Shown here: one piece after another, positions 21,400 to 33,680 of the stretch
Layout of the letters: each line of letters opens with the position of its first letter
How positions within the stretch are numbered: the first letter of the stretch is position 1
NCBI GenBank assembly: GCA_032433765.1
Contig: JAVIAB010000073.1
Location: forward strand, 70,321,959-70,385,958
DNA length: 64,000 nt
Origin: Megaustenia siamemsis
Taxonomy: Eukaryota; Mollusca; Gastropoda; Stylommatophora; Ariophantidae
Direction of reading: 5' to 3'
Position numbers and translations under genes: made by a program
The notes under the pieces: model-generated
What the model was told of the DNA's origin: nothing
The model's database searches: none
What the model saw: the letters and a program-made list of their open reading frames with translations, nothing else

Positions 21400-22085
21400 T
21401 ATACTATTGTACTATGGTAACAACAAAGAAAATGACATCACCTCAGGGCAGAATAAAAACAAGTAGAATAATATTAAAACAGGTAAATGAATTTAAATAT
21501 TTGGGAACTTTGTTAACCTCATATGGAAGATGTACAAAAGAGGTGAGATGCAGAATGACCCAGGCAAAAGCAGCTTTCCAGAAAATGAGGAAGATACTAT
21601 GCAATTGATTTTTGCCAATAGAAACAAGAAAAAGAGTTCTTACATGTTATATAGAGCCAGTCTTAACATATGGATGCGAATCATGGACAATAGGACAACA
21701 GACAAAAAAATCACTGGAGTCTGTAGAAATGTGGTTTTACAGAAGAATGTTGAGAATACCATGGACAGCTAAGAAGAGTAATGAAAATGTTCTGAAAGAG
21801 GTCAAAGCAAAAAGAGAGCTAATTTCCAATATCAGGAAGAAACAATCATCATTTTTTGGCCATGTAATGAGAAGAGAACAACTGGAATATATTGTAACAT
21901 CTGGAAAAATTGAGGGACGAAGAGATAGAGGGAAGCAAAGAGAAAAAAATAACAGACAGCTTAAGAGAATGGCTTGGCAGAAGGTCAACAACAGAAATGA
22001 TAAAGAACTGTTGAGATCGAAAGTTGTGGAGACACATGATCACCTACGCCAGTAGGCCCGGTACTTGATGATGATGATGATGATG
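21400..22085 (+). mobile_element. LINE-B copy, 3' portion
   Basis: Frame pieces read VNEFKYLGTLLTSYGRC, VRCRMTQAKAAFQKM, then a 147-codon stretch (21612-22055) with IETRKRVLTCYIEP, LTYGCESWTIGQQTKK, MWFYRRMLRIPWTAKKS and FFGHVMRREQLEYIV. This is the region downstream of the RT palm. A (GAT)n tail ends it near 22085. At least one frameshift occurs near 21605. Confidence 0.9.
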
Positions 22086-22119
22086 ATTTATTATAATTTA
22101 TGTTCAATCTATTGGTTTA

Positions 22120-22360
22120 TGCAGCTGCAATAGCTCAGTAGTGAACTGGACTGCTAAGGACAAGAGGTGGTTCAATTCTGATCAACAGCTGATTCCAGGT
22201 TCAACCTGCCTTAAATGGGTACCAGATTTTTTTCTGGGAAAGTAAAGTGGCATGGGTGTAATACCGACCACATTATGCCAAAAATAATGTGCCGAAGGTC
22301 TATTAAAATATGGACATTAACACCATATTCCCTATACACAGCGTGACGGGATTCTGTACT
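22120..22360 (+). mobile_element. tRNA-derived SINE, family S1
   Basis: A-box-like AATAGCTCAGTAGTGAACTG, a weak B box GGTTCAATTCTG, then the body CTTAAATGGGTACCAG, CTGGGAAAGTAAAG, ATACCGACCACATTA and CCCTATACACAGCGTGACGG. One of the better S1 copies. Confidence 0.88.
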
Positions 22361-22689
22361 TACTTTTACTATTGGTTCATGAAACTCTGTTTTTATATGT
22401 ACTTGAGTGTTAGTTATTTTTAAAAATGATTGGTTTTATTTATACTTTTTTTCTCTTTAATGTTTCAGTTGTTTTTGTTTTATGTTTTATATATTTTAAA
22501 AAAAATTCTTTTTGTGTTTTGTTTTAGGTCTGTTTGATGTGTTTTAAGTAAAATTTCTGAATGCATAGATTGGTATTTACTTATTATTAATTTACTTCAG
22601 AAAGCTGAAGTCAGTAAAGTAACTGTTGTGTAAATTGATGCTGCAGTTGATCAATAACAAAATATTGGCATATTGTTATTTTTTTCCAG

Positions 22690-23282
22690 CCTACCCAGGT
22701 GCCAGTAACAGCTCAATATCAGGCCAAGGCCCTAGAATGCCATCTAAAGCAATAGGAGGGTTCACTCCTCCACCACAGAATAATATGCCAGCACAGGCAG
22801 GTGTGCAGCAAATCACAAGTCCATCTTTTCCTTCAACTATCCAGCAGCCTCCGCGGCCTGGATATCCTCCAGGTCCCCTGAGACCTGGACTGACATCACC
22901 TCAGCAGCAACCTCCTCCAAGCCAGTTTGATCCTAAGTATTCTGCTTTATATTCAGGACAGAGGCCTCCCTTACAACCTCCATCTAGTTTCCCCCCTTCT
23001 GCAACAGGTCAGCCTGGATTACCCCCTCATCTGTCTAATGCACAATCCAGATTCCCCCTGCCCCCTGTGTCCAGTACAACTGGAGGATTTTCCCCACTTC
23101 CTCCACCATCTAGCACAACTGCAAACTTTGCCCCTCCTCCCATCGTACCAGCATTCACATCACTCCCATCACCGGCAGGCAATGTACCTCCACCACCCAT
23201 GACTGGATCAGTTCCAACTCAGCCTCCTCAAATGATGGGCCCTCGACCTGGAGCTCCACCAAGTTCGCAGTATCCATCTCCG
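22690..23282 (+). CDS. Sec24AB: Sec24 (A/B class), coding exon 5
   Basis: Residues 277-474, the longest exon. It encodes AYPGASNSSISGQGPR and then long Pro/Gly/Gln/Ser tracts such as QQPPRPGYPPGPLRP, SSFPPSATGQPGLPP and PPPPMTGSVPTQPP. It completes the disordered tail. The acceptor TTCCAG|CCTACC takes phase 1 and the donor TCTCCG|GTAAGC leaves phase 0. No stop interrupts it. The open frame that extends into the intron on the left is chance. Confidence 0.92.
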
Positions 23283-24379
23283 GTAAGCAATTTTATTAAA
23301 TTATATTGTACTTAGATCATTGTTTCAGAACCTTTTTTAAAGGAAAAAGCTGTATTCTAATTGTGGTGCATTGCATGTTCTATTTTTTATATGCTAATGA
23401 ATGCCAAACAATCTTTGTTATTGCAAGAACCCCTACTGTATAAAATGATTAGGGGCTCCTTTTAATAAAAGGCGTCTGAGAAAATTGCATATAAATTTTG
23501 TAATTATATATAATAGAATGCTTAAATTTAAATAATATAAGAGAATTAATCAATCATTTGGATTCTAAAAAAATCAAAGAAAATAGTCACTTACTTAAAT
23601 TTTAAGTCTGCCATCTTCTACCCTTGATAAATTTCTGTTACCTTATAATGTTTTACTTCTGGACTAATCAGAATTTAATTCTTTACCTTAATTAATAGTA
23701 ATTTGACAGTAATTAGAAAGTAAAATTTTGAAACGATAAGAGTAGTTTCATAGCATCTTTAGAGGAGATATGGTATTTGAAAGTTCAGTTATTGAGGGTT
23801 GGTGGATTTGTGGTCTTTCTAGCTGCTGTTGTCGTTTCTAATATATCCATTTTTGCAGCAAAGTTATTTTGGGCATTTCCATCTCAGAAAAGGAAACCTT
23901 AAGATCTTTGCTAGAGCTGCAGTGTAAATAAAGCCATAGCCAGTAAGCAGAAAAGACAGATTATTCAGTACAGCCGTAGCTATGATTTGAACTAATGCTG
24001 ACCGGACCGAACCAGCATTCTGATATAATGTGTCCTCTACCATAAAGAATGAACAATTTATAAACTGTAATATAAGCCATGGTCTCTGACTACACTTCTT
24101 CCTTTAGCCACAAAACCATTTAGCCGTTAGTGGCCAACAAACCTTAGGACAACTATATTGTAAGGTAATATGCAAAATGTACATACACTAAACAACAGAT
24201 AGAGCATGGTAATGTGTTTATTGCATTAATGTGGGTAGTAACATCTTATGATAACATTATACTACACATTACCACTCCAATCCCATAGATAATATCTATT
24301 ACAGTTTGTATAAATTCTTTTCAACCTGCTCTATTATTATGATTAATTATTCTACTATGTATTTATTATAATTTTACTA

Positions 24380-27200
24380 TGTATTTTATGCTGATGATAC
24401 AGTCTTAATCGCTAAGAGTGAAAATGAGTTACATGAAATGTTAGACATTATAGTGAAAGAAAGCAAAAATAAAGGACTCGACCTTAATAGCGAAAAAAAC
24501 AGAAAATAATGGTAACAACAAAGAAAAAGACATCACCTCAGTGCAAAATAAAGACAAGTGGAACAATATTAAAACTGGTAAATGTATTTAAATATTTGGG
24601 AAATTTGTTAACCGCAGATGGAAGATGTACAACAGAGGTGTGATGCAGAATGGCTCAGGCAAAAACAGCTTTCCAGAAAATGAGGAAGATACTATGCAAT
24701 CGATTTTTGACAATAGAAACAAGAAAAAGAGTTCTTAAATGTTATATAGAGCCAAACTTAACATATGGATGTGAATCATGGACAATAGGACAACAGACAA
24801 AAAAAATCACTGGAGTCTGTAGAAATGTGGTTTTACAGTAGAATGTTGAGAATACTATGGACAGCTAAGAAGAGTAATGAAAACGTTCTGAAAGAGGCCA
24901 AAAGCGAAAAGGGAGCTGATTTCCAATATTAGGAAGAAACAATCATCATTTTTTAGCCATGTAATGAGAAGAGAACAACTGGAATATATTGCAACAACTG
25001 GGAAAATTGAGGGATGAAGAGATAGAGGGAAAAAAGGAAAAAGGATTAGGGTAGAGGGTGTTTCAATGTGGGGTTTCTTGGGGAGCAAGGAATTGGAGAT
25101 AAATTCGCAGTCACAATATCAAACAGATACCAAGTCCTCCAGCAACTAGAAAATACAATAAATATAGAAGATCATAGGAAGCAGGTAAGGGATATGTGGA
25201 AGGAGACATGCGAAGAAATGCTGGGGAAGAGAGAGTGCTAGAGTGGGGCATGGATGGCAGCAGAGACCCTGGATGAAATTGGGGAATGAACGAACAGGAG
25301 GGCAGACATGGATAAAAGCAAAGCAAGAGGTGGTGAAGCCAAGACGTGGGAGGCTTGCATGAAGGTGAACAAAGACATGGGAAGATGCATTAAAAGGGAT
25401 GGGAGGAAATTTGTGGATGAGCTGGCTAGGGAGGTGGAGGAGGCAGCAGGTAAAGGGAATGTGAAAGCGCTGTACAACAGCGCAGGAAATTGGGTAGAAG
25501 GTACAGACAGATCAATGTCTTTGTTGAGGATGAGAGGGGAGATCTGCTTGGTGATGTAGGGGAGCGGGTGGAGAGAGCACTTTGGGGAACTTTTGAACAG
25601 ACTCATTTGGTCTTCCAGGTGTACTGCCAGCGGAGGAAGAATTGCATGTTGGCTGTGGAAGACCAGGCAGAGAGGAGATGATGAAAGCTATCAGGCTATT
25701 GGAGGATGGTAAAGCCACGGGACCGGATTGGGTTCCTTCGGGACAGATGTTGACACCTCTACCAGGATGTTGCATGGTCTATTGGAAAAAGTTTGTTTGG
25801 TGGAGGAGGTGCCTAGGGACTGGAGAGAAGGTTGTGTGATCAAGCTGCCAGGGAAGGAGGGTTTGTAGGAGTGCACAAATTGTAAGGGAATCATGCTACT
25901 GTCGGTGCCAGGAAAAATATCAGGCAGAGTCATTCTGGAGAGACTGAGGGAGATCATGGGGAAACATTTGAGAGATGAACGGGTGGGTTTTTGGGGGGAG
26001 GGGGGGTGACAGATCATGTGCTGATCAAATGGCTACTCTACGTATAATAGTTGAGCAAAGTTTAGAACTACAGTCCCCACTTTGTATTGGATTCATGGAT
26101 TACGGAAAGGCATTTGATAGTTTGGACAGAGGAATGCTTTGGAAATTGCTGAGTCATTACGGAATCCCCATAAAGTTTATTAACCTGATAAAAACAATGT
26201 ATGAAGGAATGAAATGTAGTGTGGTGAATGAAGTGGGGGGGGGGGGGGTTCAGTGGTCACTGGCAAAGCAGCTTGGTGGACATGGCTCTCTTATCACGCA
26301 GCCATCAACAGATGCAGGATGGGGTGAGCATGCTTGATGAGAGACCACAACAGCTGGGACTGAAAATTGATAGAGATAAGACCAACATTATGAGAATTAA
26401 TGCAGTTGGCAAAGGCCAAATAAAATTAGGAGAAATACCTCTACTAGACGTATGGTCTTACATATATCTGGGCAGTGGTATAGATAAAGAGGGAGGAACA
26501 GAGGGTGATACCAAAATGGGGATATCAACAGCAAGAGGGCTTTTGTTGCACTGAGAAACATATGGAAGTCCAAAGAGATTAGGTTAAGTACAAAAATAAC
26601 AATTTTCAACTCCAATGTTGGGTCAGTCCAGTTATTTGGCTGTGAAACATGGAGAACAGCAGGACTGACAGTCGTGAAGATACAGACTTTCATTGATGGA
26701 TGCTTGTGCAGAGTGAAAGGACGGAGATGGCAGGACAAAATCGCTGACATAGAGTTATAGAAATGTGCCGGTCGAGTACCAGTGAATAGGGAGATACAGC
26801 GAGGACGATGACGCTAGATAGGACACACACAGCGGAAGCCAACTGAGAGTATTACACAACATGCCCTATTTTGGAAACCCCAGGGGAAAAGACAAAGAGG
26901 AATACCAAGACATTTTTGGAGAAGACAGACAGAAGCAGAGATGAAGAGGGTGGGGAAGACATAGAATTATCTTAAAAGAATGACATGAAACAGAACGATT
27001 TGGAAAATGTTTGTTGAAGACCTATGCTCCACAGGGAGTTGAAAGGTAGAAGAAGAAGGAAAAAAGATACCAGACAGCTTTAGAGAGTGGCTCCGCAGAA
27101 GGTCAAGAACAGAAATGATAAGTAACTGTCGAGATTGAACGTTGTGGAGAGACATGATCACCTATGCCAGCATGACCGGTACTTGATGATGATGATGTAT
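24380..27200 (+). mobile_element. LINE-B copy interrupted by LINE-E
   Basis: Left piece 24380-25045 encodes YADDTVLIAKSENELHEML-like RT sequence with small indels, FQKMRKILCNRFLTIETRK and LTYGCESWTIGQQTKK. It stops in a purine tract (GAGGGAAAAAAGGAAAAAG). The right piece, 27056-27200, resumes with GATACCAGACAGCTT and runs to the (GAT)n tail. GGAAAAA is repeated on both sides of the nested LINE-E and is the probable target duplication. Confidence 0.85.
25046..27056 (+). mobile_element. LINE-E copy nested in LINE-B
   Basis: Carries, in several frames, the pre-RT linker (CMKVNKDMGRCIKRDGRK, EEAAGKGNVKALY), RT motifs GKATGPDWVPS, NCKGIMLLS-like, CADQMATLRIIVEQSL and GFMDYGKAFDSLDRGMLW (first catalytic Asp), then a 14-G run at 26235-26248, then GLKIDRDKTNIMRI, the FGCETWRT word, RWIGHTQRKP-like and PQGKRQRGIPR. 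The family normally has the FADD box between MKCSVVNEVG and ALLSRSH, and here it is lost. Multiple stops and frameshifts. Confidence 0.85.
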
Positions 27201-27273
27201 TTAACCAATCATTGTTAGTTTCTCCGTTGTTTGTAAACCTGTTATTTATTTTTATCATTCGAATCCTTTACAG

Positions 27274-27417
27274 CCTGCCACAGGTTTGTCCACAACACCT
27301 CAAGGATATTACCCGACACCACAATATGGACAGCCTGGACCTCAGCAGCCTGCACCAGGGGTCTACTCCAACAGTACTACGGCTGTGACACAAAATTTTG
27401 GTCTCATGGGTATTCAG
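27274..27417 (+). CDS. Sec24AB: Sec24 (A/B class), coding exon 6
   Basis: Residues 475-522, reading PATGLSTTPQGYYPTPQYG and ending TTAVTQNFGLMGIQ. It is the last, Tyr- and Gln-containing part of the tail before the folded core. The exon is exactly 48 codons, phase 0 to phase 0, with acceptor CTTTACAG|CCTGCC and donor ATTCAG|GTTAGT. The frame is closed in the next intron. Confidence 0.88.
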
Positions 27418-27569
27418 GTTAGTCTTCTCCCTTGATTGTGAGCATTTAACATCTATTGGAATGAGGTACTGCTGTAAATTGCTTTTGAACAGCAAATGTA
27501 TCTTATGTAAGGTTGTCTTTTCACTTTTAAATATGAATCAGATCAATCTATAAAGATTATTGTACAAAT

Positions 27570-30500
27570 CATCATCATCAAGTACAGGGCCTACTGGCGT
27601 AGGTGATCATGTCTCTCCACAACTTTCGATCTTGACAGATATTTATCATTTCTGTTGTTGACCTTCTGCCAAGCCATTCTCTTAAGCTGTCTGGTATCTT
27701 TTCTCTTTGCTTCCCTCTATTCCAGATTTTCCCAGTTGTTACAATATATTCCAGCTGTTCTCTTCTCATTACATGGCCAAAAAATGATGATTGTTTCTTC
27801 CTAATATTGGAAATTAGCTCTCTTTTTGCTTTGGTCTCATTCAGAACGTTTTCATTACTCTTCTTAGCTGTCCATGGTATTCACAGCATTCTTCTCTAAA
27901 ACCACATTTCTACAGACTCCAGTATTTTCTTTTCTGTTGTCCTATTGTCCATTATTCACATCCATATGTTAAGACTGGATCTAAATAACATTTAAGAACT
28001 CTTTTTCTTGTTTCTATTGTCAAAAATGGATTGCATAGTATTTTCCTCATTTTTTGGAAAGCTGCTTTTGCCTGAGCCATTCTGCATCTCACCTTTGTTG
28101 TACATCTTCCACCTGAGGTTGACAAAGTTCCCAAATATTTAAATTCATTTACCAGTTTTAATATTGTTCCACTTGTCTTTATTTTGCACTGAGGTGATGT
28201 CTTTTTCTTTGTTGTTACCATTACTTCTATCTTTCTGCTATTAAGGCTGAGTCCTTTATTTTTGCTTTCTTTCACTATAATGTCTAACATTTCATGTAAC
28301 TCATTTTCACTCTTAGCGATTAAGACTATCATCAGCATACCTTAGATTATTTATATTATGACCTCTGATTGTTATTCCAGGCATACCCCTTATGGATCTT
28401 AAAATAATCTCACTATAAATATTAAACAAACTGGTAACAGCATACAACCTTGCCTAACACCCTGTTTTATTTGTTGAAACATTCCCAATTGGTTTCCAGT
28501 TCTTATGGCCGCTGTTTGTTGTTAGTACATGTTCTTTATTATTCTTAGATCTTTTCTGTCTACCTTTATGCTTTCTAAAATTGATTATTACTTGGTGCTT
28601 TACTTTGTCAAATAAAAAAAAAAAATTAAGTACCCCCGTCACGCCAAGCGTATAGGGAAATATGGTGTTAGTGACCCTATATTTTACAGACCTTCAGCAC
28701 ATGATTTTTGGGATAATGTGGTCGGTATTACGCCCGTGCTGCTTTACTTTCCCAGAAAAAAATCCGGTACCCATCTAAGGCTGGGTGAACCCGGAAGCCT
28801 TCGGTTGGGATCGAACCCTACCCCTTTTCCTTTGTAGTCCAGTTCACTAACCACTGAGCTTTCGCGGCTCCCACTTTGTTAAATGCTTTGGTATAATCTA
28901 TGAAACATAGGTATAGATCTGTTTTCACTTCTATGGCTCTTTCTACTAAAAAGATCTTATGATGAACATGGGGTTGCTTGTTCCTTTATCTCTAACAAAA
29001 CGACACTGTTCATCACTAATTTCTGGACTAATTTTGTTTCGCACTCTTCGCATGATGATTCTTAGTAATATCTTAGTCATGTGACTCATAAGGCTTATTG
29101 TGCGATGATAATCGCATTCAATCGCACCAGATTTCTTTGGTAGGGCTATGAATATTGATTTGAGCAGCTCGCCTGGTATATATCCGGTTTTGTAGATATC
29201 ATTCAATATTTTTGTTATTATTTCTGTTCCAAAATTACCAATGGCTTCAATCTCATCTTTAGTTATATCATCTGGTCCAGGAGCTGTTCCTGCTTTCATA
29301 TTGCGCAATGAGTCTTCCACTTCTTCTTTGAGTATTTCTGGTCCTTCTCCATTATCCTTAATATTTACTTCTGTTCGTTCATCATTATAAAGATTTTTTA
29401 TGTATTCTGTTCATCGTTCCATTATGCTTTCTTGTTCAATCAACAGTTCTCCTTCCTTTGGTTTTAAACATCCAGTTTTTGATTGCGTTTTCTTCCTGTT
29501 AATTCTTCATTTGTTTGTATATAGCTTTGGCATCTCCTTTTTGTTGCATTTCAATCTCTTTGCATCTCTGTTTTAGCCATGCTTCTTTTGCTTCATTGCA
29601 TTTTAATACAATTTCTTTATTAATCTCTTATATTCATCTTTATTTCTTCTTTTTGTATCCATTAGCTGCAAAATGTCATCTGTCATCTATTTCTTTCTTG
29701 AATTTGTCCTCACTGGTGGTATGAACTCTTTTGATGTTTGTTGCATTGATTCTTTTAGCATTTCCCACTGTTCATCAATGCTTTTTATCTTCTCTGTTGC
29801 ATTGTACCGGTTCTGAATTGTGATTTTATATTTGTCTTGCAACTTCTTATCTGATTTGAGTAAATCTAAATTTAATTTGATGTTAACTGAGGCTCGTTTT
29901 GTTGCCTTTAATTTTACTCTAAGCTTTCCCACAACTGGTACAAGGTCACTATTGCAATCTGCCCCTGGTCTAGTTTTCATACACACCAGACTGTTTTAAA
30001 TCTATTGCTTATCATTATGGCATCAATTTATGTGCATTGTCCCCTCGCTTTTCCATGTCCACAGACGTCTTGGATGTTGCTTAAACCAGGTGTTTTCTAT
30101 CATCATGTTGTTTGTTCTTGCCCAGTCAATAAGTTTGTAACCTCTTTCACTCCTCTCGCCTAAGCCGTAATGACCAACTACTTCCTCAACTCTTTCCTTT
30201 CCTACTTTTGCGTTAAGACCCCCTAGAACTATGGTGTTTTCATGTGGTTTGCATTCATGAAGTACCTTATTTAACTAGTAAAATGTATCGTTTCCTCTAG
30301 ACTGTCTGCTGTTGGTGCATAAACTTGTATAAGATTTATATCTATTGGCTATAGATTCAATTTCACTGAAGAAAAAAGGACTCTGTCAGATATTGGGTAA
30401 AAGCCTTTCACTGTTCTTGCTCATTCTGCATCCAATATGATACCTACTCCTCTTTGGTGTTCAGTACCTTCAGAATAGATTATTTTATGTTCATCAGAAT

Positions 30501-30680
30501 ATATCTCCCCTGATCCAGTGTATCTCATTTCGCAAAGTTTCAGCAAATGTAAATCCATTCTTTTCATTTCCTGTTTGATGTTTTCCAGTTTTTGATGTGT
30601 TAGATGTTTTTTTGACATTGTACAAATTGGTAGTGAAAAATAAGTGTTAATCTTCTTCCTTTTTTTTTTCCCTATGACCA
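27570..30680 (-). mobile_element. Near-full-length LINE-B with endonuclease and RT remnants
   Basis: On the minus strand, from right to left: an endonuclease start (30681-30421) with LENIKQEMKRMDLHLLKLCEM and RGVGIILDAE, typical of AP-like endonuclease domains; a linker; RT motif MKAGTAPGPDDITKDEI with GYIPGELLKSIFIALPKK (29320-28946); LMIVLIAKSENELHEML where YADD is decayed; ETRKRVLKCYLDPVLTYGCE; and the C-terminal GKIWNRGKQREK. It ends in (GAT)n at 27570. An S1 SINE interrupts it at 28619-28873. Numerous stops make it non-coding. Confidence 0.88.
28619..28873 (-). mobile_element. tRNA-derived SINE, family S1, with target-site duplication
   Basis: In minus orientation the head holds AAGCTCAGTGGTTAGTGAAC (A box) and GGGTTCGATCCC (B box). 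The body and 3' end are as in other S1 copies (GTACCGGATTTTTTTCTGG, CCCTATACGCTTGGCGTGAC), then a T-rich tail. ACTTTGTCAAAT at left and ACTTTGTTAAAT at right are the duplicated target, in LINE-B sequence. Confidence 0.92.
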
Positions 30681-31124
30681 CAAATCAACAAAGCAGTAAT
30701 CTACAAACTCTGTGATGTCTCATAAGACAATGATAAAGTTTATTTCTTGTATGAAAACAACAAAGTTTCTAAATCTTTTCTGTGTAAAAGATCTACCCCG
30801 TTAAGTGTCTGAACAAGTGTTAATGTTTTGATTAAAGATTTATATCAAAGAAAGAAACATGATGGTAAAGAAAGGTATAAAATGACAATCCCAGGATAAA
30901 CAAATCAATGTTTAAAATGTCTCTTCTTGAAATAAAACTAAGTAACTTCTCACAGTAAAATACAAGGTTGCTCCACAAAGCTGTTGCATTTGACCCTACC
31001 TAGAAAAATTACAAACTGCCAGAAATTCATAATCCAATTTACACACCATTAGCAAATGTCTTAATGCAAACCTGTCAGATGACAAATTTATGGCTTATTT
31101 GTGACTGCATGCACTTCTTAGGTT

Positions 31125-33290
31125 AGGAAACTACAGATGACAAGACCTCAAGCACAAAGAATCGATCTAAAAGCAATAAAAGATGTAAACGTACAAAAAG
31201 AAATAGAAGAATCCATAACCAACAAATACCTAACCCGAATACAACCTACAAACATAGAAGAAGCATGGAAACAGTTTAAAGAAGGTTTAATAGAGTCAAC
31301 ACAAGAGAAATGCGGTCTGAAAAATATAGGAAAGAGCAGAAAGAAACTTACAAGATGGTGGAATGAAGTAGTAAAATCAGCAGTGAAACACAAGAAAGAC
31401 AAGTATAAAACGTGGCAGAAGACAAAAACAACAGAAGACTACAATCACTATAGACAAGCCAGAAATGATAGCAAAAAGATCCTAGAACAAACAAAAGCAG
31501 ACTCTTGGAAAGCATTTGGTGAAGAATTAGCAGAAACATGTAGAGAAGAACCGAGAGAATTTTTCAAAAGTGTAAAAGCAATGAGAGTAAGAAATAATGA
31601 TTATAACCCAACCACTATAATAAACGACAAGAACGGTAGACCAATCAGCAGCAGGAAAAACATAATAATCAGATGGAGAGAATACTTTAAGGAGCTATTA
31701 AATGAGGGAAATACAAACAGAAATACAGAGTTTAAACATAGGCAGTATGATGAACAGGAACCGAATATACTTAAAGCAGCAGTAGAATGGGCATTGAAAC
31801 AGAATAAAAAGAACAAAGCAGCTGGTATAGATGGAATAACAACAGAAATGCTACTAGCCTGTAAGGAAACAGCTATAGATTGGCTTACTATCATATTCAA
31901 TATGGCTTGGGAAGAAAGAAAAGTCCCAGATGACTGGCAAAAAGCTATCATTGTCCCATTTTGGAAGAATAAAGGAAGTAAAAGGGAGTGTGAAATGTAC
32001 AGAGGAATATCCCTATTGAGTCAATTTGGTAAAATGTATGCTAAAATATTGGAGAGGAGAGTAAGATACATAATAGAACCTCAAATAATAATCAATTCGG
32101 ATTCAGAAAAGGCAAAAGCTGTACTGATGCTATATTTACATTGAGACAACTATGTGAAAAAACAATAGAATATGACAGAAACCTAAATATAGTGTTTATA
32201 GATCAGGAAAAAGCATTTGATCGTGTGGACAGGAACAAACTTTGGCAAACTATAGAAACCTACGGAGTAGCAGGACAACTACTAGGTAATATAATGGCAT
32301 TATATAAAAACAGTCAAAGTGCCGTCAGAACATCGGAAGGTCTGTCAGAATGGTTTCAAGTTACAACAGGAGTAAGACAAGGATGTGTCCTCTCACCACT
32401 CCTCTTCATCATATATATGGACAAAATAAATCAGGAAACAAACAAGAACAAATCAAATAATAATATAGAGGTAGAAAACTCCAACATCAACGAGCTACTC
32501 TTCGCAGATGACCAATGCCTAATATATGAGGATGAAAACCTGCTACAACAGCATTTAACATCTCTAGATAAAAGCTGCACAAACTACAGTATGAAAATTA
32601 ACACAGCAAAAACAGAGGCTATAAGAATAAGCAAATTAAGACACCCATTAAACATCAAGATCAAAGATAAAGAAATAAAACAAGTAGAGGAATTCAAGTA
32701 TTTAGGCACAATGTTCACAGAAGATGGAAAACTAGACAGAGAAATTGACATGAGAATACAACAAGCAAATGCTGTCACATACCAGCTTTCACCATTGCTA
32801 AGACATCCAAACATTTCTATGCCAGCTAAACAACAAATGATAAATAGCATCTTCATACCAACTTTGTGCTATGAAAGTCATACATGGACCCTTTCTAAAT
32901 CACATTTAAGAAAGATCAATACATGTGAGATATGTTGCTTGAGAAAAGTAACAAACAACACAAGAAGAGATAGAATACCAAATGAAACCATAAGAAAAAT
33001 AGTAACAAAACCTTCCAAGAATATATAGAACAACAACAATTTAAATGGTTTGGCCACCTGGTCAGAATGAATCCTTACCAATCACCATCAGGGGCGTTCT
33101 TCTCAAGAATGCATGGAAAAAGATCAAGAGGAAGACCCAGAAGAAGATGGATAGATGCAGTGACAGAGACATGTAACAACAAAGGAAAATCACTAATTCA
33201 GACAGTTCGAGCAGCACAAGAACGACAAATGATATAAACCTCGACACATTTTAGGTATCAGTGAAAAGGGAAAAGAAGAAGAAGATGCAC
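31125..33290 (+). mobile_element. LINE-C copy: large RT-bearing non-LTR retrotransposon, 5'-truncated
   Basis: Begins within the linker before the RT and runs to the 3' end, which closes with GTATCAGTGAAAAGGGAAAAG and a purine-rich tail. The endonuclease is absent. It is one of the least decayed LINEs here, with only two frame breaks. A second 3' fragment of the same family lies on the minus strand at 63043-63235. Confidence 0.9.
31137..33237 (+). pseudogene. LINE-C polyprotein: linker, RT and C-terminal tail
   Basis: The first frame (31137-32144, 335 codons) holds a Lys-rich linker and NKAAGIDGITTEML, VPDDWQKAIIVPFWKNKG and MYRGISLLSQFGKMY. Near 32090 the frame shifts; the second (to 33028) gives VFIDQEKAFDRVDR (catalytic Asp), VTTGVRQGCVLSPLLF, ELLFADDQCLIY (catalytic Asp pair), FKYLGTMFTEDG and a YESHTWTLSKS thumb. 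A second shift near 33012 leads to FKWFGHLVRMNP, GKRSRGRPRRRW and a stop at about 33237. All RT catalytic Asp codons are present. No intact single frame remains. Confidence 0.9.
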
Positions 33291-33680
33291 TTCTTGATTT
33301 ATGATCCTTCCCATGCGGTTAGACGTCACATAGTGCTTGTAGTGTCTTTTGCCACCCATCTCTGTTCTGGGTGAGATGTTCCATCTTAACTAATGAGTCT
33401 GTGCCTGCCAACTTTGCTTCTCTTATAAGTGTTCTTTTCAGTTTCTCTTTAGGTTTTCCTCTTTTTCTGTATCCTGATGTTTCCCACAGAGGAACCTGTT
33501 TTGGAATTCCTCTTGTTGTCTCTTCTCAGCACATGTCTGATTCCCCTTAATTGTAGATGAGATCTTTGGTTGTATGGCCATTTTTCTTAGTATTTTGGAG
33601 TATTTTTCTTAGACATTTGTCTTCAAAAGCATTTAGTTTTTTTCTCAATCTCTTTTGATGTTTTGCAGCTTTCACATGCT
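33285..33680 (-). mobile_element. LINE-D-like 3' fragment
   Basis: On the minus strand it encodes VPLWETSGYRKRGKPKEK followed by LKRTLIREAKLAG, then DSLVKMEHLTQNR, matching the layout of LINE-D (KRGRPRETLRRT then AAGIGSLNEI). It is a diverged relative, 5'-truncated. Confidence 0.75.

Larger units (their letters stand above)
20861..22689 (+). other. Sec24AB: Sec24 intron 4
   Basis: Donor GTATGT, acceptor TTTTTCCAG. Contains a LINE-B copy and an S1 SINE. The stretches 20861-21400 and 22361-22689 are AT-rich with no feature seen. Confidence 0.85.
23283..27273 (+). other. Sec24AB: Sec24 intron 5
   Basis: Donor GTAAGC, acceptor CTTTACAG. From 24380 to 27200 it is a LINE-B with a LINE-E nested in it. 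The stretch 23283-24380 is AT-rich with no gene or repeat I can name. Confidence 0.85.

Noticed and set aside
22927..23202. Second-frame 91-codon open frame inside Sec24 exon 5
   Set aside because: It arises from the low-complexity Pro-rich coding sequence read one frame over, with no evidence of separate use.
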